DNA of 64,000 bases from Nocardia brasiliensis IFM 10847 (GTDB lineage: Bacteria; Actinomycetota; Actinomycetes; Mycobacteriales; Mycobacteriaceae): the NCBI RefSeq assembly GCF_000710915.1, contig NZ_BAUA01000150.1, positions 44,207 through 108,206 of the forward strand. The letters run 5' to 3'. This document shows positions 15,849 to 24,920 of the stretch, piece after piece. The notes below the pieces were generated by a model. The model searched no databases and was not told the origin of the DNA. It worked only from the letters and a program-made list of their open reading frames with translations. The position numbers and the translations under genes were made by a program. The stretch's first letter is position 1. Each line of letters begins with the position of its first letter.

Positions 15849-17321
15849 ATGCCCCGCATCTTCCCCCGAGACAGGGCCGGCCGCGTTATCGCCGCAGCCA
15901 CCGCTCTGCCCGTCGTTTTCTCACTCGCGCTGATGGGTTCCGCGTACGCGGAACCCGGCGCACCGCCCGAGCGGCACCTGGCCGACTCGATCAAGGCGCC
16001 CGCCGTGAAGCAGCACCTCGATCGGTTCCAGGCCATCGCCAACGCCAACGGTCGTACCCGCGCCGCGGGCACCGCCGGTTATGACGCTTCGCGCGACTAC
16101 GTGGCCGGCGCGCTGCGCCAGGCCGGATATCAGGTGACCTTGCAGCCGTTCACCTTCCAGTCTTTCCGGGAGCGGACGACGGCGGTCATGGAACGGGTCT
16201 CCGGCGGCGCTACCAGTTACAAGGCGACCCCGACGGACCGTAGCCAGCTCGGTGATTTCGCCACTTTGACCTACTCGGGCTCGGGCGAGACGAAGGCCGC
16301 GGTCCAGGGCGTCGACCTGGCCTTGTCGCCGCGTGGCGAGGCGAACGCCTCGACGTCCGGTTGTGAGGCAACGGACTTCGCGAAGTTCACCCGCGGCAAT
16401 ATCGCGCTGCTGCAGCGCGGCACCTGCACCGCGGCGGACAAGGCGCGAAATGCCCAGGCGGCAGGCGCTTCCGGCGTGATCATCTTCAACGAGGGGCAGC
16501 CGGGCCGCACCGACGCCTTCACCGAGGCGCTCGACGAAAAGGGCATCACCGTGCCGGTCGTCGCCACCAGCTACGCCGTCGGCAAAGACCTTGCCGGCCA
16601 GGCGAACTCGGTGGTCCGGCTCAAGACCGACACCGAGGCGCTGCCCGCCACGACGCACAACGTGATCGCCGAGTCCCCGCAGGGCAACGCGGAGAAGGTC
16701 GTGATGGCCGGTGCGCACCTCGATTCCGTGCGCGCGGGCGCCGGCATCAACGACAACGGTTCCGGCAGTGCGGCTCTGCTCGAGATCGCGTTGCAGATGG
16801 CCACGTCCACGCCGAAGAACAAGGTCCGCTTCGCCTGGTGGGGCGCCGAGGAACTCGGCCTGGTCGGCTCGAAGTTCTACGTGAACAACCTGTCTCAGGC
16901 CAATCGCAACCGGATCGCGCTCTACTTGAACTTCGACATGATCGGTTCGATCAACTACGCCTACAAGATCTACGACGGCAGGCAGGGCCCGGCCGGTTCG
17001 GCCGAGATCGAGCAGAACTTCATCCGCTACTTCACCTCGAAGGGGCTGCCGTACGGGCGCACCGCGCTCGACGGTCGGTCGGACTACGGCCCGTTCATGC
17101 GGGTGGGTATCTCGGTCGGCGGCCTGTTCACCGGCGCCGAAGGCATCAAGACCGCCCAGGAGCAGCGGCAGTTCGGTGGCACCGCGGGTCGTCCGTACGA
17201 CCCCTGCTACCACCGCTCCTGCGATACGACCGCCAACATCAGCGATAAGGCGTTGACCGACAACGCCGGTGCGATCGCCGACGCGATGCAGACCTACGCG
17301 TCCGCCGACGTGCTCCCCTGA
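15849..17321 (+). CDS. secreted M28 aminopeptidase with PA domain
   Basis: A 490-residue exported zinc aminopeptidase of the kind related to Streptomyces griseus aminopeptidase and mycobacterial LpqL. A signal peptide ends at AYA-EP (about residue 35). A protease-associated insert (about 150-240) contains GNIALLQRGTC. The M28 catalytic core starts near 280 with zinc ligands in GAHLDSV (His near 290), INDNGSG, WWGAEELG (catalytic and zinc Glu pair), LNFDMIG and a late CYHRSCD histidine. GGAGGAG sits just before the ATG. It probably supplies amino acids from peptides outside the cell. Confidence 0.92.
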   Translation: MPRIFPRDRAGRVIAAATALPVVFSLALMGSAYAEPGAPPERHLADSIKAPAVKQHLDRFQAIANANGRTRAAGTAGYDASRDYVAGALRQAGYQVTLQPFTFQSFRERTTAVMERVSGGATSYKATPTDRSQLGDFATLTYSGSGETKAAVQGVDLALSPRGEANASTSGCEATDFAKFTRGNIALLQRGTCTAADKARNAQAAGASGVIIFNEGQPGRTDAFTEALDEKGITVPVVATSYAVGKDLAGQANSVVRLKTDTEALPATTHNVIAESPQGNAEKVVMAGAHLDSVRAGAGINDNGSGSAALLEIALQMATSTPKNKVRFAWWGAEELGLVGSKFYVNNLSQANRNRIALYLNFDMIGSINYAYKIYDGRQGPAGSAEIEQNFIRYFTSKGLPYGRTALDGRSDYGPFMRVGISVGGLFTGAEGIKTAQEQRQFGGTAGRPYDPCYHRSCDTTANISDKALTDNAGAIADAMQTYASADVLP

Positions 17322-17362
17322 ACGAATATGGTTCGGTAGCAACTCGATTCGCTGGTAACCAC

Positions 17363-17398
17363 CCGTGTCGCCGCCCTCGACCGAGGGCGGCGACACGG
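17363..17398. terminator. strong bidirectional hairpin terminator
   Basis: A perfect 17-bp stem (arms 17363-17379 and 17382-17398) with a 2-nt loop stands between the convergent aminopeptidase and threonine dehydratase genes. Being symmetric, it can end both transcripts. Confidence 0.75.
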
Positions 17399-17450
17399 CT
17401 GCGGGCGGTACCCGAAAGCAGCCGGCCGCCCCGTCGCGCCGGTCGGCGAT

Positions 17451-18686
17451 CTAGTCCTCGACACGAACGGAGTAGCCCGCGTTGGTCAACGCGGTGAGGA
17501 CGTCGTCGCGGTGCGTGTGGCCGCGGGTCTCCAGCGTGAGCGAGACCTCGACCTCGTTGAGCGCCAACCAGGTACCGGTACGCGAGTGCGCGACGTCGAC
17601 CACGCTGGCGCCGGTCTTGCCGACCACCGCGAGCAGTGCGCTGAGCCCACCGGGCCGGTCCGCGATCGTCACGCGCACCGCGAGATAGCGTCCAGCCGCG
17701 CTCAATCCGTGGCCGATCAGCCGGGTGAGCAGCAGCGGATCGATATTGCCGCCGGACAGTATCGCGCACACCGGCCGGCTCAGGTCCAGATCCAGATCGG
17801 CTGCGGCACAACTCATCAACGCCGCGACCGCCGCCGCACCCGCGGGTTCCACGATCAGCTTCGCGCGTTCCAGGCAGAGCAGCAGTGCTTTGGACAGCGA
17901 GTCCTCGTCGACCGTCAGCATTGTCGAAACATGCTCGGCGACATGGGCGAACGGCACCTGACCGGGCTGGCCGACCGCGATGCCGTCGGCCATCGTCGAC
18001 ATCCGCCCGACCCGCACCGGCTTGCCCGCGGCCAGCGATCCCGGCCAGGCCGCCGCCTCGGCCGCCTGCACACCGATCACGCGCACCTGCGGCGCCAGCT
18101 TGTGCAGGGCCACCGCGACCCCGGCGATCAGTCCGCCCCCGCCGGTCGGCACAAGCACCGCGCCCAGGTCTGGGAGCTGCTCCAGAATCTCCAGCGCCAC
18201 CGTCGCCTGCCCGGCCACGATGTCCGGGTGATCGAACGGATGGATCAGCGTGGCGCCGGTGCGTTCGGCGAACTCCATCGCGGCGTCCAGGGAATCCTCG
18301 ATGGTCTCGCCGACCTGTCGCACCTCGGCCCCGTAGGCCTTGGTGGCCGCCAACTTCGGCAGCGAGGCGCCGACCGGCATGAACACCGTCGAGGTGAGGC
18401 CCAGCGAGGCCGCCGCCCAGGCCACGCCCTGCGCGTGATTGCCCGCGCTCGCCGCGACCACCCCGCGCGCCCGGTCCTCGGCGGGCAGATTGGCGATCCG
18501 GTTGTACGCGCCGCGCGGTTTGAACGACCCGGTGCGCTGCAAGTTCTCACACTTGAGCAGCACCTCGGTGCCGACCCGCTCCGAGAGCACCCGCGAGGTG
18601 ACCATCGGCGTCTTGCGCATCACCGGCGCGAGCAAGGCCGCGGCGGCCTCGATCCGTTCCATACCGACCAACTCCATGCCGCACAT
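17451..18686 (-). CDS. ilvA: threonine ammonia-lyase with C-terminal ACT domain
   Basis: PLP enzyme deaminating threonine to 2-oxobutanoate, the first committed step to isoleucine. Of the 411 residues, about 1-325 form the fold-type II catalytic domain. GSFKPRGAYNR contains Lys56 for the Schiff base, ASAGNHAQGVA binds substrate, and PTGGGGLIAG holds the PLP phosphate. The last 80 residues form a single ACT-like domain (AVRVTIADRPGGLSALL). This is the shorter TIGR01127-type layout, so allosteric behaviour may differ from E. coli IlvA. The start at 18686 is chosen for GAGGTGG upstream; the frame is open for 44 more codons. Confidence 0.9.
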   Translation of the reverse strand: MCGMELVGMERIEAAAALLAPVMRKTPMVTSRVLSERVGTEVLLKCENLQRTGSFKPRGAYNRIANLPAEDRARGVVAASAGNHAQGVAWAAASLGLTSTVFMPVGASLPKLAATKAYGAEVRQVGETIEDSLDAAMEFAERTGATLIHPFDHPDIVAGQATVALEILEQLPDLGAVLVPTGGGGLIAGVAVALHKLAPQVRVIGVQAAEAAAWPGSLAAGKPVRVGRMSTMADGIAVGQPGQVPFAHVAEHVSTMLTVDEDSLSKALLLCLERAKLIVEPAGAAAVAALMSCAAADLDLDLSRPVCAILSGGNIDPLLLTRLIGHGLSAAGRYLAVRVTIADRPGGLSALLAVVGKTGASVVDVAHSRTGTWLALNEVEVSLTLETRGHTHRDDVLTALTNAGYSVRVED

Positions 18687-18765
18687 GCTGCCACCTCGGC
18701 CGCCATTCCTCCCACGAATCTTCGGCCATTTCTCCTTTACGCCGAACGAAGGACAACGGTGCGGT

Positions 18766-19932
18766 TCACCGTTTGGCGAGATTGTGTGCCAGCGCGCCGA
18801 GCCGGGCCAGCCGGGCATCGCCGAGCGGGGTGATCCTGCTGCCGAGCCGGTTGGTGACGAAGGCGAGCCCCACTCCGGTGGCCGGGTCGGCGAAGGCGCC
18901 GGAGCCGCCGAGCCCGAAATGGCCGAACGCCGAGATGGGTTCGGCCTTGGACGGCTTCATCGGCACGCCGTGAAAGCCGAGCGCCCACGGGATGCGCAGG
19001 GCGAGCACATAATCGGGAGTGAAGACCTGGCGTTCGGTCATCGCCGTGATGGTCTCGGGGCGCAGCAGCTCGAAGCCGTCGAGCGTGCCGCCGTTGGCGA
19101 GCGCGCCGTAGAGCCGCGCGAGGGCGCGGGCGCCGAAGACGCCGTTGACGCCGGGCATCACCGAATCGTGCAGCCGCGGATCGGCGATCAGTTCCGCGAA
19201 GCCGTTCGGGGTGGTGTCCATGGCGGCCGCGAACCTGGTCCTGCGGGCGAGCCGGCGGCTGTTCTCCCAGCTCATCCCCGCCACGGTCAGCCGAGGGAAG
19301 TTGGTCGCGATGCGCCCGCGTTCGGCTTCGGGCACCCGGAACCAGAGTTCTTCGGCGCCGAGCGGTTCGGCGATCTCGGTGCGCAGCACGTCGGTGAACT
19401 TCGCCCCGCTCACCCGGCGCACCAGCTCGGCCACCAAATGCCCGAACGTGATGCCGTGGTAGCCGCTGGTGACCAGCCGGCGCGGATCCGGCGTCCCCGC
19501 GGCCAGGGCCTCGGTCACCGCCACATCGTCGAAAAAGCGTTCCACCGGTCCGGGCAGCAGATCCCGCAGCCGATGCAAACCCGCTCGGTGCGTGAGCAAT
19601 TCGCGCACCGTGATCCGATCCTTGCCCGCCGCACCGAATTCGGGCCAGTAGGCGGTGACCAGCTCGTCGTAGTCCAGCAGGCCGCGCTCGGCGAACCGGT
19701 GCAGCAGCGTGCTCGCGACACCCTTGCCCGTGGAGAACGCCATGGCCACCGTGTCCCGCGCCCACGGCACGCCGGGCCGCGCGAACCCGGCCCAGACATC
19801 GACCACGGGCTCGCCGTGCAGATAGACCGCCAGCGCGCCGCCGCCGTCGCCGGGCCGGCGGAACAGCCGGTCGAACTCGGCGACCAGTGTCGCGAACCGG
19901 CGATCTACGAACTGTGCTGCCGAAACCGTCAT
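18766..19932 (-). CDS. beta-lactamase-family serine hydrolase (esterase-like)
   Basis: A 388-residue protein of the serine beta-lactamase/class C esterase family (PF00144), as in EstB and mycobacterial LipD/LipL-type proteins. The SxxK motif is STGK with Ser67 and Lys70. A second-motif tyrosine occurs in SGYHGITFGHLV, and a late FGHFGLGGSGAFADP corresponds to the KTG-like third region (HxG form). There is no signal peptide, so it is probably a cytosolic ester hydrolase rather than a drug-resistance enzyme. The ATG at 19932 follows GAGAG. It is divergent from the GntR gene. Confidence 0.85.
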   Translation of the reverse strand: MTVSAAQFVDRRFATLVAEFDRLFRRPGDGGGALAVYLHGEPVVDVWAGFARPGVPWARDTVAMAFSTGKGVASTLLHRFAERGLLDYDELVTAYWPEFGAAGKDRITVRELLTHRAGLHRLRDLLPGPVERFFDDVAVTEALAAGTPDPRRLVTSGYHGITFGHLVAELVRRVSGAKFTDVLRTEIAEPLGAEELWFRVPEAERGRIATNFPRLTVAGMSWENSRRLARRTRFAAAMDTTPNGFAELIADPRLHDSVMPGVNGVFGARALARLYGALANGGTLDGFELLRPETITAMTERQVFTPDYVLALRIPWALGFHGVPMKPSKAEPISAFGHFGLGGSGAFADPATGVGLAFVTNRLGSRITPLGDARLARLGALAHNLAKR

Positions 19933-20078
19933 CGCCAAACTCTCTGTTGTACGGATCGATTCCAGGATGGCATGCCCGATCGCAGCACCCGCACACCCGT
20001 CGGTGTCCGCCGCGCAGACGTTTCCTGAGCGTCACAATGCCGAGCGAAATCGCAACATGCCTGGTCTAGCGTGTTCGT

Positions 20079-20801
20079 ATGCCCCCGAGACGACGTTCGG
20101 CGCTGCTCGCGCGGCTGGTCGCCGACACACCGGGCCGCCCGCAGATCATCCTCGGCGAGCTACGCCGGGTGATCCTGGACGGTGCGGTGCCCCCGCGCAC
20201 CGTCATTCCGCTACGCGAGGTGGCGGAGCTGTTCGGCGTGAGCCATATCCCGGTCCGGGAGGCACTCAAGACGTTGATCGGGGAGGGGCTGGTCACCCAT
20301 CAGCCGCACGGCGGCTATGCCGTGGCCCAGCTCACCGCCACCGAGCTGCGCGAAATGTACATCGTGCGCGAGACCCTGGAGAGCGCCGCGCTCGCCGCCG
20401 CGGCGCGGCACGCGGACGCGGCCGATCGCGCCGAGCTGATCGCGGTGAACACTGCGCTGGAACAGGCGATCCGGGACGACGATTCGGCCGCCTATCACCG
20501 CCGATCCCGCGATTTCCATGTCGCGCTGACCCGGCCCTCGCGCATGTTCCGACTGTTGCACATGCTGGAAGCGGCGTGGAATGTCACCGAGCCGGTGCAG
20601 TCCATGGTGCATATCGGCCGCGCCGATCGGATCCGGCTGCACACCGACCACGCACTGCTGCTCGACGCGTTCCTGGCCCGTGACGTGGACCGCCTGCTCG
20701 CCCTTGCCGAGCGGCATCACCGCAGGCTGGAGACCGTGCTCGCGACACTGCCCACCGATACCGGCCTGCTCGCGCCGGAAGATATATCTGCCGCGCAATA
20801 G
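20079..20801 (+). CDS. GntR-family regulator (FadR subgroup, FCD domain)
   Basis: A 240-residue transcription factor. The N-terminal winged helix-turn-helix (about residues 20-85) contains VAELFGVSHIPVREALKTL. The C-terminal all-helical FCD ligand domain has RDFHVAL and paired histidines (IRLHTDHALLL, RHHRRL) expected to hold a metal ion and a small carboxylate. It precedes a nucleobase/hydantoin permease and a racemase on the same strand. The likely job is control of that uptake and catabolism group, with the substrate or a breakdown product as effector. Confidence 0.88.
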   Translation: MPPRRRSALLARLVADTPGRPQIILGELRRVILDGAVPPRTVIPLREVAELFGVSHIPVREALKTLIGEGLVTHQPHGGYAVAQLTATELREMYIVRETLESAALAAAARHADAADRAELIAVNTALEQAIRDDDSAAYHRRSRDFHVALTRPSRMFRLLHMLEAAWNVTEPVQSMVHIGRADRIRLHTDHALLLDAFLARDVDRLLALAERHHRRLETVLATLPTDTGLLAPEDISAAQ

Positions 20802-20884
20802 CCGGGAAATAACAACGCAACGGCCGGGCAATAGCGGCTTCCTACCGTCGGTGCGATCACAGATCCACCCGGATGGGAAACCTC

Positions 20885-22393
20885 ATGACCGACGCACTCG
20901 TCCCCGCGGCACCGCTGTTCGTGCCGCCCGCTCGTCCCGCAACGTCCGGCAGCACCGTGCCCGCCGAGTATCACCCCCGCTTGACCAATGCCGATCTGGC
21001 GCCGCTGCGGGAACAGAAATGGGGCGCCTACAACATCTTCGCGTTCTGGATGTCGGACGTGCACAGCGTCGGCGGCTACGTCACCGCGGGCAGCCTGTTC
21101 GCGCTCGGCCTGGCCAGTTGGCAGGTGCTCGCGGCACTGCTGATCGGTATCGGCATCGTCTACCTGCTCTGCAATCTGGTCGCGAAGCCGAGCCAGGTGA
21201 CCGGCGTACCGTATCCGGTGATGTGCCGCAGCGCGTTCGGGGTGCTCGGCGCGAACATACCCGCGATCATCCGCGGGCTGATCGCGGTGGCCTGGTACGG
21301 GATTCAGACGTTTCTGGCGTCGGCGGCGCTGGATGTCGTTCTGGTGAAACTCTTTCCAGGCCTGGCGCCGTACGCCGTGACCGGCGACTACGGGTTCCTC
21401 GGCCTTTCGCTGCTCGGCTGGGGGAGTTTCCTGACGCTGTGGGTGGTGCAGGCGGCGGTGTTCTGGCGCGGTATGGAATCCATCCGCAGGTTCATCGACT
21501 TCTGTGGACCGGCGGTCTACGTGGTGATGTTCCTGCTGTGCGGCTACTTGATCGCCGAAGCCGGTTGGGACGCCATCGATCTGAACCTCGGCGCGGTGAC
21601 CTACACCGGTTGGGACGCGGTGCCGGTGATGCTCGGCGCCATTGCGCTCGTGGTGTCCTACTTCTCCGGGCCGATGCTGAATTTCGGCGACTTCTCGCGC
21701 TACGGCAGGACTTTCGCCGCGGTGCGTCGTGGCAATCTGCTCGGTCTTCCGCTCAACTTCCTGGTCTTCTCGCTTCTGGTGGTGATCACCGCCGCGCTGA
21801 CTGTGCCGGTCTACGGTGAGTTGATCACCGACCCGGTCGCGACGGTCGCGCGGATCGACAGCACGTTCGCGATCGTGCTGGGCGCGTTGACCTTCACCGT
21901 CGCCACGATCGGCATCAATATCGTCGCGAACTTCATCTCGCCCGCTTTCGACTTCTCGCACGTGAGCCCGCAGCGGATCAGCTGGCGGGCCGGCGGCATG
22001 ATCGCCGCGGTGGGCTCGGTGCTGATCACTCCGTGGAATCTGTACAACAACCCGGAGGTGATCCACTACACGCTCGAGGTGCTCGGCGCGTTCATCGGAC
22101 CGCTGTTCGGTGTGCTGATCGCCGACTACTACCTGGTGCGCAAACAGCACGTGGTGGTGGATGACCTGTTCTCCATGGCGAAGTCCGGAACATACTGGTA
22201 CCGGGGCGGATACAACCCCGCGGCGGTGCTCGCCACCGCGGTGGGCGCGCTGGCGGCGGTGTTCCCGGTACTGGCGAAGAACATCACCGGGATGTCCACG
22301 GCCGCGCAGTACAGCTGGTTCATCGGTTGCGGACTCGGTTTCCTCGTCTACTTCCTGCTGGCCACGCGAACGAAGTGGAAGGTCTCTGTCTGA
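20885..22393 (+). CDS. NCS1-family permease (hydantoin/allantoin/nucleobase)
   Basis: A 502-residue inner-membrane symporter of the nucleobase:cation symporter-1 family with about 12 membrane segments. Family features include WGAYNIFAFWMSDVHSVGGY in helix 1, a long helix with AWYGIQTFLA, GDFSRYGRT in the middle, and NIVANFISPAFDFSHVSPQRI. The soluble N-terminus is about 55 residues. The start at 20885 follows GGGAAA; 20873 is possible. The last codon overlaps the racemase start (TGATG), tying transport to that enzyme. Allantoin or a hydantoin is the best substrate guess. Confidence 0.85.
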   Translation: MTDALVPAAPLFVPPARPATSGSTVPAEYHPRLTNADLAPLREQKWGAYNIFAFWMSDVHSVGGYVTAGSLFALGLASWQVLAALLIGIGIVYLLCNLVAKPSQVTGVPYPVMCRSAFGVLGANIPAIIRGLIAVAWYGIQTFLASAALDVVLVKLFPGLAPYAVTGDYGFLGLSLLGWGSFLTLWVVQAAVFWRGMESIRRFIDFCGPAVYVVMFLLCGYLIAEAGWDAIDLNLGAVTYTGWDAVPVMLGAIALVVSYFSGPMLNFGDFSRYGRTFAAVRRGNLLGLPLNFLVFSLLVVITAALTVPVYGELITDPVATVARIDSTFAIVLGALTFTVATIGINIVANFISPAFDFSHVSPQRISWRAGGMIAAVGSVLITPWNLYNNPEVIHYTLEVLGAFIGPLFGVLIADYYLVRKQHVVVDDLFSMAKSGTYWYRGGYNPAAVLATAVGALAAVFPVLAKNITGMSTAAQYSWFIGCGLGFLVYFLLATRTKWKVSV

Positions 22394-23127
22394 TGTGGAT
22401 CCGGGTGATCAATCCGAACACCACGCAGGCGATGACCGACGCGATCGAGCCGTGCGCACGAGCCGTGATCGCACCGGGCACTCGGCTCGACGCAGTGACC
22501 GCCGCGATGGGGCCCGCCTCGATCGAGAGCCATTACGACGAAGCCCTCAGTGTTCCAGGGATTCTCGCCGCGATCCGGCGCGGCGAGGCGGAGGGGGTGG
22601 ACGGCTACGTGCTCGCCTGCTTCGGCGATCCGGGCTTGGACGCCGCCCGGGAACTGGCTCGCGGACCGGTGATCGGCCTAGCCGAGGCGGCCATGGCCAC
22701 GGCGAGTCACCTCGGCGGTGGCTTCAGCGTGGTCACCACGCTGAGCCGCACCGTCGGCCGGGCCGCCGATCTGGTGGAACGTTATGGGCGGCAACGATTC
22801 TGCCGTGGTATACACGCCTGCGAACTGCCGGTGCTCGCCCTGGACGATCCGGACGCCCGCAAGATCGTCACCGAGGCGTGCCGGACGGCGGTCGACACCG
22901 ACGGCTGCGACGCCATCGTGCTCGGCTGCGCGGGAATGGCGCGGCTGTGCGCGGATATCCGTGCCGAGCTCGGCGTGCCGGTCGTGGACGGTGTCGCGGC
23001 GGCGACGCTGACCGTGCAGTCGCTGCTCACCCTGGGCGTGCGCAAGTCGGGTAGGGGAGAGTTCGCCACGCCGCCGCCCAAAACCTATGCGGGACTGCTC
23101 CGTTCGTTCGGCAGTCGAGCGGACTGA
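22393..23127 (+). CDS. Asp/Glu/hydantoin racemase family protein
   Basis: A 244-residue cofactor-independent racemase, most like hydantoin and allantoin racemases. It begins with the family start RVINPNTT. The two catalytic cysteines of the two-base mechanism are present: Cys76 in LACFGDPG and Cys179 in LGCAGMA. GPASIESHYDE is also typical. It interconverts enantiomers of 5-substituted hydantoins or allantoin, so a stereospecific hydrolase can use both. No such hydrolase is adjacent. It is translationally coupled to the permease. Confidence 0.85.
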   Translation: MWIRVINPNTTQAMTDAIEPCARAVIAPGTRLDAVTAAMGPASIESHYDEALSVPGILAAIRRGEAEGVDGYVLACFGDPGLDAARELARGPVIGLAEAAMATASHLGGGFSVVTTLSRTVGRAADLVERYGRQRFCRGIHACELPVLALDDPDARKIVTEACRTAVDTDGCDAIVLGCAGMARLCADIRAELGVPVVDGVAAATLTVQSLLTLGVRKSGRGEFATPPPKTYAGLLRSFGSRAD

Positions 23128-23143
23128 GGGTACCCCGAGCAGG

Positions 23144-23180
23144 CCGATGCCCCGCATGCGTCGAGCATGCGGGGCATCGG
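23144..23180. terminator. hairpin terminator
   Basis: A perfect 16-bp stem (23144-23159 and 23165-23180) with loop GTCGA lies 16 bp after the racemase stop and 9 bp before the end of the convergent gene. It is probably used from both sides. Confidence 0.75.
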
Positions 23181-23189
23181 GGGGAGGGG

Positions 23190-23540
23190 TTATGCCGCTA
23201 CCGCGGTTCGGAGTAGATGCAGCGCGGCGTCCGGGTCCTCCACGTCGATGACGAGGCGGGTGAACGCGGCGCCGGAGAGCTCGATGCGCAGCGCGCGGCC
23301 GTCGAACCTGGTGTCCCAGAACTCTTTTCGACCTTTGCCACGGAAGGTGCCCGCGGCGATCACGCCGGGGAAGAAGGTGCCTGGCGTGCGCAGCCACGGC
23401 GGGCGCAGGTCCACCTCTGCCTTGGTCACCGCGGTGATGTCGGCTAGATCGAAGGTGATCTGCTCACGTAGCGCGAGGACCTGATGCCCACCGAGCACCT
23501 GGATCGTCACGGTCGTACCGGTGACCTCGACTTCAACCAT
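23190..23540 (-). CDS. hypothetical protein, possible PH-like fold
   Basis: A 116-residue soluble protein starting MVEVEVTG, with GAGGT well placed upstream of the ATG; the frame runs four codons further to a weaker GTG. It alternates short beta strands (TVTIQVLGG, LRIELSG, RLVIDVED). The middle segment TFFPGVIAAGTFRGKGRKEFWD recalls bacterial PH-like proteins with a W-D after the fourth strand. No catalytic motif is seen. Monocistronic by position. Confidence 0.65.
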   Translation of the reverse strand: MVEVEVTGTTVTIQVLGGHQVLALREQITFDLADITAVTKAEVDLRPPWLRTPGTFFPGVIAAGTFRGKGRKEFWDTRFDGRALRIELSGAAFTRLVIDVEDPDAALHLLRTAVAA

Positions 23541-23848
23541 TGCGCACCTCACTTTGCCGGCAACTTGCTACGGGTCCCAGGATGCAAGACCGACCTGGTC
23601 GTAGCCTGTGCCGTTCCTATGATTTCTCTCAGGATTTCGAACATGCTCCTACGTAGATATGCGCATCCGAACATCTGATCCGTTCTGGGCGGCCGATAGC
23701 CGATGCCTGTGTGGCGGAACAAAAACCGCAGGGACGGTATGAGATTCTCGTCATGCTCGTGTTCCACCCGCTCCGGCAAGGTCCAGCCCGATCGGCGACC
23801 TGTGGGCAGGTCGCGGCTCGGGGTCCGCCCGCGAGAAGAGGTGCCGCG
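23541..23848. other. intergenic region between divergent genes
   Basis: About 300 bp hold the promoters for the flanking reverse- and forward-strand genes. The part around 23610-23690 is noticeably lower in GC. The secreted-protein frame is open here from 23711, but those residues are not hydrophobic in the manner of a signal peptide and have no start signal. No gene is called. Confidence 0.4.
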
Positions 23849-24370
23849 GTGTTGCTGCTCGGCAAGTTCATCCTGACGGCGGCGGTATCCGCCACATTGC
23901 TCGGCCCGTTCTTCCCGGGCACGGCGTCCGCGCTGCCACCGGCGGGCACCTGCGCGGGCGGCGACTTTCGCTGGACCGCCGTCGACGGCGCGATCGATAT
24001 GTCGCCGGACACGCTGACGTTCACCTCGGTCGGCGTGCTGCGGGACTGTTCCGGTGGCCCCGAGGGCATCACCGGCGGCACGTTCACGGGCACGCACATC
24101 GCGACCTCGGACTGCATGCATCCGGCGGACGGGCCGATCACCGTCGACGTGCTGTGGTCGAACGGGGAGACGAGCAGGCTGTGGGGTCAGTGGCCGGTCA
24201 CCATGCAGCAGCCGACCGTCGGCCCGCTGGCAGTGGTGGCCGGACTCGGCCAGGGCAGCACGGTCCGGATCACCGCGGACTATGAGATGACCCCCGAGAT
24301 GGTCGGGGGCTGCCTCGGCCCGGGCCTGCGCACCGGCGTCGGCCGGCTCAGCGCGGCGACGTTCCAGTGA
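23849..24370 (+). CDS. secreted hypothetical protein
   Basis: A 173-residue protein with a signal peptide (MLLLGKFILTAAVSATLLG, cleavage likely after TASA near residue 28). The mature part contains four cysteines that could form two disulfides (TCAGGD, RDCSGG, SDCMH, GGCLGPG) and many beta-strand segments. It resembles small exported proteins of nocardiae without an assigned function. The GTG at 23849 is preceded by AGAAGAGG; the longer upstream frame would bury the signal peptide. Its 3' end overlaps the convergent idi gene by 23 bp. Confidence 0.65.
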   Translation: MLLLGKFILTAAVSATLLGPFFPGTASALPPAGTCAGGDFRWTAVDGAIDMSPDTLTFTSVGVLRDCSGGPEGITGGTFTGTHIATSDCMHPADGPITVDVLWSNGETSRLWGQWPVTMQQPTVGPLAVVAGLGQGSTVRITADYEMTPEMVGGCLGPGLRTGVGRLSAATFQ

Positions 24371-24920
24371 CCGCCTGCTCGGCGACGTCGAGAACGCCGG
24401 CCAGCCACGGCGTGTAGCTGCCGGGGTCGGCGATCAGCTTCTCGCGCAACGCCTCCGGGTGGATCCACGCGTAGTCGGCGACCTCGGCCGGGTTCGGGCG
24501 GGGTGTCCCGGCGGGGAGCTTGCCGACCAGCACGTGGTCCCATTCGAATTCGACGCGACCGGTGGCCGAGTCCTCGGCGTGGTAGCGATAGACGCCCACC
24601 TCGGTGAGCGCGGTAGCCAAGCCCATCTCCTCGGCGAGGCGTACCGCGGCCCCGGCCTCGACCGGTTCGCCCGGTGCGGGATGCCCGCAGCAGGTGTTGG
24701 CCCACTGTGCCGGGAAGCGGGTCTTGACCGCCGCTCGCTGCTGCAACAGGACCCGCCCGTCCGCGTCGTAGAGCAGCACCGAGAACGCGCGGTGCAACCG
24801 GCCCGGCGCCTGGTGCGCCAACGCCACCGAGCACGTCCCGACCGCGTGACCCGCGTCGTCGACGAGCTCGACGAGCAGGGCCTCGCGGTCGGTCAGCGGC
24901 TGGTCGGCAGAGTTGGTCAC
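24348..24920 (-). CDS. idi: isopentenyl-diphosphate delta-isomerase, type I
   Basis: Metal-dependent isomerase of the Nudix fold interconverting IPP and DMAPP, 190 residues. The active-site cysteine lies in NTCCGHP (Cys78) and the second catalytic acid in RVEFEWDHV. The Nudix-like helix is AAVRLAEEMG, and FSVLLYDADGRVLLQQRA is the typical N-terminal strand pair. It begins with a 4-bp overlap of the methyltransferase gene, so it is the last gene of the encapsulin operon. There it would raise DMAPP for geranyl-diphosphate formation. Confidence 0.93.
   Translation of the reverse strand: MTNSADQPLTDREALLVELVDDAGHAVGTCSVALAHQAPGRLHRAFSVLLYDADGRVLLQQRAAVKTRFPAQWANTCCGHPAPGEPVEAGAAVRLAEEMGLATALTEVGVYRYHAEDSATGRVEFEWDHVLVGKLPAGTPRPNPAEVADYAWIHPEALREKLIADPGSYTPWLAGVLDVAEQAVTGTSPR

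Noticed and set aside
18766..19932. Beta-lactamase-like gene as an antibiotic-resistance determinant
   Set aside because: No signal peptide, and the motifs fit EstB-type esterases. Resistance is not supported by the sequence.
23711..23848. N-terminal extension of the secreted protein
   Set aside because: It would place 46 polar residues before the signal peptide. The GTG at 23849 has its own ribosome-binding site.
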